From positions 888,001 to 952,000 of the forward strand of contig OX393551.1 in assembly GCA_947650365.1 (NCBI GenBank): a DNA stretch of 64,000 nt, written 5' to 3'. Positions 1-8,304 of this stretch are shown in pieces. The notes under the pieces were generated by a model. It was given only the letters and a program-made list of their open reading frames with translations. It searched no databases and had not been told where the DNA came from. Both the position numbers and the translations under genes were made by a program. The stretch comes from Chamaelirium japonicum. Its lineage: Eukaryota > Streptophyta > Magnoliopsida > Liliales > Melanthiaceae. Numbering within the stretch: position 1 is the stretch's first letter; every line of letters begins with the position of its first letter.

Positions 1-1984
1 AGTCCATTCGCTATGGGTATAGGTGTGAAGTAAGAATATGGTTGTCCACCGTCGGAACTCGCCTATGGATTAGGGATTCCCATAAATTACTTAGGCCTTA
101 AGTAAGCTTACCCTATAAATAATAAATTATCCCTTTAGGGTGGAGCATGTTTGACAGCACTTTCTTTCTCCTATTTCACAACACGTTATCAGTACGAACG
201 TATCGAGCCCAGCCGACCAGTCGCAAGAAAATAGAGAGAGAAACAAAGATAGAAGAGAGAGAATAAGAGAGAAAAGAACAGAGAGATAAATAAAGAGGGA
301 AGAGAAAAGAAGTCCTACTCTAGTTCATTGGCCATGGGTATTGGTGTGAAGTAAGAAGGAATCTAAATTCTAAAACTCCACAAAAGAGAAAGAAGAAGAG
401 AGAAGATAACGAAGAGATAAATGAAGAGAGAAAATAGAAGAAGTCATGCTCCAGTCCATTGGCCAGAGGTATAAGTGTGAAGTAAGAAGGAATCTAAATT
501 CCAAATCTCCACAGAAGAGAGAGAAAAAGAGAGATTAAATATGGAGCAAGACTAAAAATAATATAAGCTAAATAATCTCTCCTATTCAGCACGAACATGT
601 CGAGCCCAGCCGATCAATCACAAGAAAACGAAGAGAGAAACGAAGACAAAAGAGAGAGAAGAAGAGAGAAGAGAATAGAGAGATAAATGATGAGAGAAGA
701 GAGAAAAAGTCCTACTCCAGTCCATTCACCACGGGTATAGGTGTGAAGTAAGAAGGAATCTAAATTCCAAAATTCCAGTTCTTAATAATATAATTAAATA
801 TTTCTATTCTCTTCTCTCTTCTTCTCTCTCTTTTATCTTCTCTTCTCTCTTCGTTTTCTTATGACTGGTCGGCTGGGCTCGATATGTTTGTACTGATAAT
901 GTATTGTGAGATGGGAGAAAGAGAGAAAAGAACAAAGAGATAAACGAGGAGAGAAGTGAGAAGAAGTCCTGGTTAGGCCCTAAGTAATCTCCCATGAATT
1001 AGGATTTACCGTAGATTGCTTAGGCCCTAAGTAATCTTACCCAATAAATAATATACCTGTGGCCTCTCCAGTCCATTGGCCACAGGTATAGGTGTGAAGT
1101 AAAAAGGAATGTAAATTCCAAAACTCCACTTCTTAATATTTATACGACTCCTTCAGGGTGGGCATATTTGATAGCTCTCCCTTTCTCCCATCTCGCAATA
1201 TGTTATCAGCACGAACATGTCGAGCCGAGCCGACCAGTCATAAGAAAATGGAGAGAGAAATAAAGACAGAAGTGGAGTTTTGGAATTTATATTCTTTCTT
1301 ACTTCATATATATACCCGTGGATGATGGACTGGAGCATGACTTCTTCTCTCTTTTCTCTTCGTTTATCTCTCCGTTCTCTTCTCTCTTCTTTTCTTTCTT
1401 ATGTCTTCGTTTCTTTCTCTTTTTTCTTATGACTGGTCAGCTGGGCTCGATATGTTCGTGCTGATAACATGTTGTGGGTTTAAATAAGTATAATAAATAA
1501 AGAGATAGTAGAGATCTGCTGGGTCGTATAAATATTAAGAAGTGGAGTTTTGGAATTTATTTTACTTCTTACTTCATAACTATACCTGTGGCGAATGGAC
1601 TGGAATAGGAGTTCTTCTCTCTTCGTTTAACTCTCCGTTCTCTTCTCTCTTCTTTGAAGAATATACGACCCCTTTAGGGTAGGGCACGTTTGACGGCTCT
1701 TTTCTCCCATCTCAAAACACGTTATTAGTAATAACATATCAAAGAGAAAAGAAGTTCTGTAATCAATTAAATATTTATTTTATTAGATTCCATGGGGCTC
1801 AATATATTCGTGCTAATAATGTATTGTGAGATGGGAGAAAGAGAGAGTCATCAAATATGCCCCACCCTTAAAGGGTCGTATATTATTTATAGGGTAAGCT
1901 TACTTAGGGCCTAAGCAATCTATGGGATACCCTAATCCACGGAAGAGATCCGATGGTAGGCAGCCATCCGATCGAACGATCTCA

Positions 1985-2530
1985 TAACTGTTGTAATGTT
2001 TTAATTTTTTTTTAAAAAAATGTTAATTATTTTTCAAGCAAAAAATTTATTTATTTAAATTAATTATTTTACTAAAAACTTAATTTATAAATTTTTTAAA
2101 TTATTAAATAATTTAAACGAAGATAAATAAGAGAGAAGAGAGAAGAAGTCTTGCTCCAGTCCATTCACCACGGGTATAGGTGCGAAGTGAAAAAGGAATC
2201 TAAATTCTAAAACTTCACTTCTCAATAGTATCATCTCAACGTTACTATGATTATCATAGTAAATTCTCTTCTCTCTTCGTTTTAATTAAACGATTACTTT
2301 AATTAAAAAAATTATAGTAGCAACACTCCACTAAATTATCATAGTAATAAAATAAAGTGAGAAGAGAGAAGATAATTAAATATTTATTTGATTATTTAAT
2401 TATTTAACTATTTAATTTATTAAATAATTAAATTAATTAAATAATAGGTAGTAAAGAAAGAAGATGAAGCACACTCGAATTTTTTGCTTTAAAAATATTT
2501 TACATTTTTCTTTAAAAAAATATAAAACAT
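1985..2530. repeat. AT-rich spacer with foldback arms
   Basis: Two AT-rich stretches (about 1985-2110 and 2330-2530) flank one array unit. Both carry end motifs of the AT-block family: an AACGATCTCATAAC-type end at the left (inverted) and the GAATTTTTTGCTTTAAAAAT-type end near 2485. Around 2222-2350 there is a copy of the short inverted repeat with AACGTTACTATGATTATCA. The same arrangement is found at about 56215-56790. I see no coding potential. Confidence 0.6.
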
Positions 2531-4307
2531 TACAACTGTTGTGAGATTGTTCGATCGGATGGCTGTCCACAGTCGGACCTCTCCCATGGATTAGGGTTTC
2601 TCGTAGATTGCTTAGGCCCTAAGTAAGCTTACCTTATAAATAATATACGACACCTTTAGGGTGGGGCACGCTTGACGGCCCTATTTTTCTCCCATCTTAT
2701 AATATGTTATCAGCACGAACATATCGAGCCCAGCCGACCAGTCGTAAAAAAACGGAGAGAGAAACAAAGACAGAAGAGAGAGAAGAAGAGCGAAGATAAC
2801 GGAGAGATAAACGAAGATAAAAGAGAGAAGAAGTCCCGCTCCAGTCCATTAGCCATGGGTATAAGTATGAAGTAAGAAGAAATCTAAATTTGAAAAATCT
2901 ACTTCTATCTTTGTTTCTCTCTCCGTTTTCTTATGATTAGTCGGCTAGGCTCGATATGTTCATGCTGATAACATATTAAGAGATGGGAGAAAGAAAGAAG
3001 AGAATAGAGAGATAAACGAAGAGAGAAGAGAGAAAAGAGAAGATGTCCTGCTCTCTCTAGTTTAAAATAATTTTCTATCTCTTTTCTATCAATACTTATT
3101 TATTTTATTTTATACTATAAGAGAAAGAGAGAGAAATAAAGAAAATGGGGAGAGAAACGGGGAGAGAAACAAAGGATAACGTGTTATAAAATGGGAGAAA
3201 GAGAGAGCCGTCAAATATGCCCTACCCTAAAGGGGTCGTATATTATTTATAGGGTAAGTAGTATGAGATGGGAGAAAGAGAGAGGCGTCAAACGTGCCCT
3301 ACCCTAAAGGGGTTGAATATTATTTATAGGGTAAGCTTACTTAGGGCCTAAGAATTCTATGGGAAACCCTAATCCATAGGAAAAGAGAGAAGAGAACAGA
3401 AAAATTTAATTATATTATTGAGAAGTAAAGTTTTGGAATTTAGATTCCTTCTTAATTAAACTAGATATGTTATCAGCACGAACATATCGAGCCCAGCTAA
3501 CCAGTTGCAAGAAAACAGAGAGAAACAAAGACAGAAGTGGAGTTTTGGAATTTGGATTCTATCTTACTTTACAACTATACCCGTGGCCAATGGACTGGAG
3601 CATGACTTCTTCTCTCTTTATTTATCTCTCCGTTCTCTTCTCTCTTCTTCTCTCTCTCCTGTCTTCGTTTTTCTCTCTATTTTCTTGCGACTGGTCGGCT
3701 GGGCTTGACATGTTTGTGCTGATAACATATTGTGATTTGGGAGAAAGAGATAGAGCCGTCAAATATGCCCTACCCTAAAGGGGTCATGTATTATTTATAG
3801 GGTACTCTTACTTAGAGCCTAAGCAATCTAGGGGAAATCCTAATCCATAGGAGAAGAGAGAAGAGAACGGAGGTATTTAATTAAATTATTGAGAAGTGGA
3901 GATTTTGAATTCAGATTCATTCTTACTTCAAAACTATACCCATGGCCAATGTACTGGAGCAGAACTTCTTCTCTCTTTGTTTATCTCCCGGTTCTCTTCT
4001 CTTTTCTTCTCTCTTTTATCTTCGTTTCTTTCTCTGTTTTCTTGTGACTAGTCCGCTGGGCTCGATATGTTCATGTAGATAACGTGTTGTGAGATGGGAG
4101 AAAGAGAGAGCCGTCAAACGTGCCCCACCATAAAGGGGTCATATAAATATTAAGAAGTGGTGTTTTGGAATTGAGATTCATTCTTACTTCAAATCTATAC
4201 CCGTGGCTAATGGACTGGAGCAGGACTTCTTCTCTCTTCTATCTTCGTTTATCTCTCCATTATTTTCTTTCTTCTTCTCTCTCTTCTGTATTAGTTTCTC
4301 TCTCCGT

Positions 4308-4312
4308 TTTCT
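4308..4312 (+). repeat. Target site duplication, left copy (TTTCT)
   Basis: TTTCT immediately before the 5' LTR is repeated immediately after the 3' LTR at 8300-8304. Five bases is the usual size for plant LTR retroelements. The target is T/C-rich, so part of the match could be chance, but the LTR boundaries were set independently by comparing the two LTRs. Confidence 0.8.
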
Positions 4313-4349
4313 TATGGGTGCAAATTTTGGCAAGAAGTCTACAAACAAC

Positions 4350-4604
4350 GGGACCCACCGGCCCTACCTGGTGGGCCCCCAAAGATTACAGCGGGACCCA
4401 CTGGCCCTGCCTGGTGGGCCCCCGAAGACTACAGCGGGACCCACCGGCCCTACCTGGTGGGCCCCTGAAGACTACAGCGGGACCCACCGGCCCTGCCTGG
4501 TGGATCCCCGAAGATTACAGCGGGAACCACCGGCCCTGCCTGGTGGGCCCCCGAAGACTACAGCGGGACCCACCAGCCTTACCTGGAGGATCCCCAGATA
4601 CGAC
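4350..4604 (+). repeat. 43-bp minisatellite in 5' LTR, six units
   Basis: Units start at 4350, 4393, 4436, 4479, 4522 and 4565 (last one divergent and shortened). Each begins GGGACCCACCGGCCCTGCC and carries an internal inverted repeat around CACCGG and TGGTGGGCCC. The 3' LTR has only three units, and the difference of 129 bp (3 x 43) accounts for the whole LTR length difference. Confidence 0.95.
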
Positions 4605-4647
4605 AGAAGAAACCGCCATTTACCCCGAAAGTCCTCCCCGGTAATTC

Positions 4648-4655
4648 TATAAATA
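4648..4655 (+). promoter_or_regulatory. TATA box of 5' LTR
   Basis: TATAAATA in the context TTCTATAAATAGTAGAACC lies in the middle of the LTR and is kept in the 3' LTR at 7894-7901. It probably marks the U3/R boundary, with transcription starting some 30 bp downstream. Confidence 0.75.
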
Positions 4656-5056
4656 GTAGAACCTTCAAATATAAATGGATCCAGTTTTCAAATATGAAAT
4701 CTGATTTCAGAAACCAGAGCTCTGGGTTTTCCAAGTTTTTCATCCTTCAACTCTCCTCTATCTTCTTCTTATCTTTGAAGAGATCAGAGTGACTTCAGTG
4801 ATACTCGGCCTGTCGAGATCACTTCAAGAAAAAGTGTTAGTGGATTCGGGTTGCTCCCTATAGCACGGAGACGTACGCTTCGGCTGAACTCCGAGATCAC
4901 ATCCCGTGTCAACACTCTCTCTGATTGCATCACTCTGTTTGTTTATTGAGAGCGGTATCTTCCAATCAACAGATCGAACAACGATCTTCGACTCAAACCT
5001 CAATTGACTGGTGCGGCGAAGTCTTCGGGTCAGCACGAAGATTTTCCCCCATAGTT

Positions 5057-5073
5057 TGGCACCGTCTGTGGGA
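5057..5073 (+). other. Primer binding site
   Basis: TGGCACCGTCTGTGGGA begins four bases after the 5' LTR. It starts with TGG, as expected for pairing with the CCA end of a tRNA, and resembles the TGGCGCCGTCTGTGGG seen in many plant gypsy-type elements. The start is close to a tRNA-Asp type complement with one difference; the tRNA assignment is uncertain. Confidence 0.75.
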
Positions 5074-5490
5074 TCCGTTCAAAAAGCTCAGTTCGCTCAA
5101 CGATAATATTGGATTAGTTAAGCAAACAACCAATCTTCAAAGTCATACTTCTCAGCTCCCTCGGTTAAGCGGACAACCGATTGGACATGAGCAATCTGGT
5201 TGCTTCCTCCGCTTTCACTGAATGGCGAAGAATCTATCAGGATCATCCAGAGGGAAGTTACTCACAACAACATCAGTTTCGACCCGAAACTCACTCAATG
5301 AGTCGGCGGCTCAACTTTAATCCAACAACCCGCTCTTTCTAGACAATCCATCGTCGATATCTCCCATCGATATCCTAAGCCTTTCAATTCTGACTCTCCT
5401 CCAATCCCTATATTGGGGGTAATGTTCGAAACGAAAGGGCTCACCTGAAGACTACAACGAGGTGATAGGCAAAGGTATGTGTTATATATC
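5074..5490 (+). other. Leader region of the retroelement, no recognised domain
   Basis: A low-copy stretch between the PBS and the first tandem array. A short open frame starts with ATG at 5187, about 130 bp behind the PBS, where a gag leader would lie, but its roughly 50 codons show no gag signature. I treat the stretch as non-coding relic sequence. Confidence 0.5.
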
Positions 5491-5492
5491 CA

Positions 5493-6070
5493 CAAAGTCT
5501 GAGGCACACTCGCTGCCTCGGCATTCGGCGAAGCCCGAGGAGACAGCCTTGGCACTCGAATGTAAAGTCCGAGGCACACTCGCTGCCTCAGTATTCGGCG
5601 AAGCCCGAGGAGACAGCCTTGGCACTCGAATGCAAAGTCCGAGGCATACTCGCTGCCTTGGTATTCGGCGAAGCCCGAGGAGACAGCCTTGGAACTCGAA
5701 TGCAAAGTCCGAGTCACACTCACTGCCTCGGCATTCGGCGAAGCCTGAGGAGATAGCCTTGGCACTCAAATGCAAAGTCCGAGGCACACTCACTGCCTCG
5801 GTATTTGGCAAAGCCCGAGGAGACAGCCTTGGCACTCGAATGCAAAGTTCGAGGCACACTCGCTGCCTCGGCATTCGGCGAAGCCCAAGGAGACAGCCTT
5901 GGCACTCGAATGCAAAGTCCGAGGCACACTCACTGCCTCAACATTCGGTGAAGTCCAAGGAGACAGCCTTGGCACTCGGATGCGAAGTCCGGAGCGCACT
6001 CGCCACATCGATATGCGGTAAAGTCCAAGGAGATAGTCTTGGCACTCGAAGATATAGTTCGGAGTGGTCG
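5493..6070 (+). repeat. 70-bp tandem array (about 8 units)
   Basis: Units are marked by GAGGCACACT at 5501, 5571, 5641, 5711, 5781, 5851, 5921 and 5991, with a decayed unit at 6061. The period is exactly 70. Each unit contains palindromic pieces (GCCTCGG...CCGAGG, CATTCGGCGAAG). Because 70 is one more than a multiple of three, the same unit is read in all three frames in turn, which produces long stop-poor frames on both strands (225 codons on +, 156 and 130 on -). These are judged artefacts of the repeat. The 5'-most units agree best; the 3' units are more diverged. Confidence 0.95.
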
Positions 6071-6130
6071 TCTCCTCTTGAAATTTCATTTCAAATTCTA
6101 TCCAACCAAAATACTCCAGGGTCGATCAAA

Positions 6131-6627
6131 CTGCAATAGTACAAAGCTACGTGCCTGAGACGTAGGTTTGACTGAAACGGCGCTTCGCCTAGGTCCAACC
6201 GATACAAGGGCGCTATGCTGAGTACTCTGAATCATTGGCATTGCACGTGCTCCCGTTGTCACGTAAGGACACATGCAATAGCGCCTCACCACAGTTAGTT
6301 CAGTTCACGTTGTGACACGGCCGACTAACCTGCAACAGTACCTAGCTACGTGTCCCGATACGTAGGATCGACTGAAACGACACTTCGCCTAAGTCCAACC
6401 GATCAAGGGCGCTACGCTGAGTACTCTGAATCATTGGCATCGCACATGCTCCTGTTGTCACGTAAGGACACGTGCATTAGTGCCCTGCCCCAGTTAGTTC
6501 GGTACACATTGCGACACGGCCGAGTAACCTGCAACGGTACAAAGCTACGTGTCCCAATACGTAGGTTCGACTGAAACGGCGCTTCGCCTAAGTCCAACCG
6601 ATACAAAGGCACCACGCTGAGTACTCT
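6131..6627 (+). repeat. 199-bp tandem array (about 2.5 units)
   Basis: Units beginning CTGCAAYRGTAC (Y is C/T, R is A/G) start at 6131, 6330 and 6529, giving a 199-bp period; the last unit is cut. Each contains AGCTACGTG, GACTGAAACG, GCTTCGCCTA and GAGTACTCTGAAT blocks. It directly follows the 70-bp array. Confidence 0.93.
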
Positions 6628-6659
6628 AAATTCTTACCCACCATCAATCAGTAAGTCCA

Positions 6660-7045
6660 AGGTCCCATCGTAGGCATACAACGACAAAGCCCGAGACGGC
6701 GACATCGGCTCGGCCCAAGGTAACAGCCTCGGTATTCAAAGAGCAAAATCCAAGGCAGGCTTTACTGCCTCGGCACCTGACGAAGCCCAAGACGTTGGCA
6801 TCGCCTCGGCCATAGGCGACCTTTGCCTCGGCATTCGAATACAAAGTCTGAGACAGGCTTCGCCGCCTCGGCACCTGATAAAGCCCGAGATGGTGGCATC
6901 GTCTCGGCCCAAGGTGACAACCTTGGCGTTTGAAAGCGAAAACCGAGGCGGCCTTCGCCTCGGCATTCAGCGAAGACCAAAGCCCCCGCTTCGGCATTCA
7001 AAGATGAAAAACAAGGCGGTCTTAACCGCGGCATTCAATGAAGTC
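6660..7045 (+). repeat. About 98-bp degenerate tandem array
   Basis: Recurrent GGCATCG-CTCGGCC blocks lie near 6700, 6797 and 6895, and GGCACCTGA blocks at 6772 and 6870, so the period is about 98 with small indels and the copies are well diverged. GCCTCGGCATTCGA-like pieces are shared with the 70-bp array, suggesting that both arrays grew from a common core. Open frames on both strands follow the repeat and are not called as genes. Confidence 0.8.
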
Positions 7046-7475
7046 ACCCATACAAGAGACTTCTTCAACTTAAGAGAGAAAGTCACCATGGTCCTTGGAC
7101 GATACCTCAAAAGTCAACCCAATTGAAGTGCCACGCACTCATAAATTAGTTGAATGAAATTTCATCCAAAGCACTCAACACCAACTGTTGTGATTCGCAC
7201 TCACAAATAAGGAGCACAACACTACAGTTTGTACATGAGATGTCCCTAACTAGAATGAGGAAGTCCCACCTATTCACTAAAGACAAAAGAGTTGTCTCCA
7301 TGATTTGTACCATCGAACAATACACAGCTAAGGGAGCATTGCTCATGATCTCTCTTTTTACAACCTGGCATTCAATCACCGGATCACGTGAACTCTCGGG
7401 ACTGAAGACGACAAAAGCTTCAGGCCGAATGGTCAAGGGAGCACCACCTGCATCGACTCTGATGGCGTCAAACCT
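7046..7475. other. Unrecognised low-copy stretch inside the retroelement
   Basis: The only part of the element's interior without obvious tandem repeats besides the leader. Overlapping frames are open on both strands (about 114 codons on + from 7150, 120 codons on - ending at 7146). Neither product shows zinc knuckle, DTG/DSG, reverse transcriptase or integrase motifs or any family I know. It could be relic internal sequence or captured host DNA. Confidence 0.4.
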
Positions 7476-7477
7476 GA

Positions 7478-7575
7478 TCACTTTGACCGGTTGATTTTGA
7501 CCAATCACCGTGACCGATCACTTTGACCGATCACCTTGACCGATCACTTTGACCGATCACTTTGACTGATCAGTC
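7478..7575 (+). repeat. 13-bp minisatellite (GACCGATCACTTT)
   Basis: About five near-perfect units run from 7508, preceded by decayed ones (GATCACTTTGACCGG, GACCAATCACCGT). Each unit contains GATC and alternates CTTTGAC and CCTTGAC. Confidence 0.9.
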
Positions 7576-7675
7576 CATCGGCACCGACACTCAACAAATT
7601 TCTTACACTCGTGGCAGGGGGTCGTTAGTTTTGCACCAAGAATCTAAGCCAGCCAGGATGATCTCTAGCTAACTT

Positions 7676-7683
7676 GGAGGGGG
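7676..7683 (+). other. Polypurine tract
   Basis: GGAGGGGG lies four bases (TAAC) upstream of the 3' LTR, in the expected place for plus-strand priming. The gap of four is slightly larger than usual. Confidence 0.65.
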
Positions 7684-7687
7684 TAAC

Positions 7688-8299
7688 TATGGGTGCAAAT
7701 TTTGGATTGAAGTCTGCAAACAGCGGGACCCACCGGCCCTGCCTGGTGGGCCCCCAAAGACTACAGCGGGACCCACCGGCCCTGCCTGGTGGGCCCCCAA
7801 AGACTACAGCGGGACCTACCAGCCTTACCTGGAGGATCCCCAGATACGACAACAGAAACCGCCATTTACCCCGGAATTCCTCCCCAGGAATTCTATAAAT
7901 AGTAGAACCTTCAAATATAAATAGATCCAGTTTTCAAATCTGAAATCTAATTTCAGAAACCAGAGCTCTGGGTTTTCCAAGTTTTTCATCCTTCAACTCT
8001 TATCTATCTTCTTCTTGTCTTTGAAGAGATCAGAGTGACTTCAGTGATACTCGGCCTGTCGAGATCACTTCAAGAAAAAGTATTAGTGAATTCGGGTTGC
8101 TCCCTATAGCACGGAGACGTAGGCTTCGGCTGAACTCCGAGATCACATCTCGTGTCAACACTCTCTCTGATTGCATCTCTCTGTTTGTTTATTGAGAGCG
8201 ACATCTTCCAATCAACAGATCGAACAACGATCTTCGACTCAAACCTCAATTGACTGGTGCGGTAAAGTCTTCGGGTCGGCACGAAGATTTTCCCCCATA
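7688..8299 (+). repeat. 3' LTR (612 bp)
   Basis: The second copy of the LTR, with the same TATGGG...CCCATA ends and a TATAAATA at 7894-7901. It has three 43-bp units (7725, 7768, 7811) instead of six. The rest aligns with the 5' LTR without large gaps at about 95 percent identity by eye. Confidence 0.92.
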
Positions 8300-8304
8300 T
8301 TTCT
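8300..8304 (+). repeat. Target site duplication, right copy (TTTCT)
   Basis: Matches 4308-4312. Removing the element and one TTTCT rejoins CCGTTTTCT to TGTGACTGG, which is exactly the array consensus and matches the empty site near 58545. Confidence 0.8.

Larger units (their letters stand above)
1..4312. repeat. LTR-derived unit array, segment A left part
   Basis: Array of the window's main repeat family. The PBS-like core (CGTTATCAGCACGA and variants, followed by GAGCCCAGCCGACCAG) lies on + near 184, 577, 1201, 1720 (partial), 2703 and 3466, and inverted near 852, 1428, 1795 (partial), 2927, 3681 and 4039, so orientation alternates almost perfectly. Telo-box/TATA segments occur at about 60-120, 1880-1935 (inverted), 2590-2650 and 3300-3360 (inverted). 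The stretch from about 300 to 540 carries an extra copy of a GA-tract plus CCACGGGTATAGG sub-unit that the distant copy lacks. No gene is visible; short frames on either strand follow from base composition. The block is homologous to 54489-58540. Confidence 0.85.
4313..5053 (+). repeat. 5' LTR (741 bp)
   Basis: It starts TATGGGTGCAAATTTTGG and ends GATTTTCCCCCATA. Comparing both LTRs fixes the ends exactly: they share TATGGG at the start and CCCATA at the end and diverge one base outside. The termini are therefore TA...TA rather than TG...CA, with a TATGGG/CCCATA short inverted repeat. It contains six 43-bp GC-rich repeats and a TATAAATA promoter. Confidence 0.92.
4313..8299 (+). mobile_element. 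Non-coding LTR retrotransposon fossil inserted in segment A
   Basis: A 3987-bp element with two LTRs (4313-5053 and 7688-8299), a PBS-like site directly after the first, a purine tract before the second, and a TTTCT duplication outside. The 2634-bp interior holds three tandem arrays and a 13-bp minisatellite. I recognise no gag, protease, reverse transcriptase, RNase H or integrase, so it looks like a structurally whole but non-autonomous element that would have depended on a relative. The PBS wording (TTTGGCACCGTCTGTGGG) resembles that of many plant Ty3/gypsy elements; the superfamily is inferred. The two LTRs differ at about 20 of some 450 positions outside the tandem repeats (by eye, about 5 percent), which suggests roughly 1-3 million years if a grass-like substitution rate applies. 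The homologous locus near 58545 is empty. Confidence 0.92.

Noticed and set aside
1-300. Telomere or interstitial telomeric repeat, because of frequent AAACCCTAA
   Set aside because: The motif occurs once per unit and never in tandem, so it is a telo-box rather than telomeric DNA.
4350-4604. CRISPR-like repeat arrangement
   Set aside because: The 43-bp units follow one another directly without unique spacers, in an LTR of a plant-type element.
4165-4652. Overlapping 159- and 149-codon proline/glycine-rich frames
   Set aside because: They start in an array unit and run across the LTR boundary into the 43-bp minisatellite, so they cannot be an original gene.
5462-6139. 225-codon open frame on + in the retroelement
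   Set aside because: It runs through a 70-bp tandem array whose period shifts frame, and comparable frames are open on the other strand. No domain is visible.
7146-7508. Frames of 114 and 120 codons on opposite strands as retroelement gag or pol
   Set aside because: No zinc knuckle, protease, polymerase or integrase motif; the frames overlap on opposite strands and I recognise neither.
7510-7575. Replication origin iterons (13-bp GACCGATCACTTT repeats)
   Set aside because: The context is the interior of a retroelement in eukaryotic-looking DNA; no plasmid or viral replication gene is near.
7688-8299. Solo LTR
   Set aside because: The matching LTR at 4313, the PBS, the purine tract and the shared TTTCT duplication show that both belong to one element.
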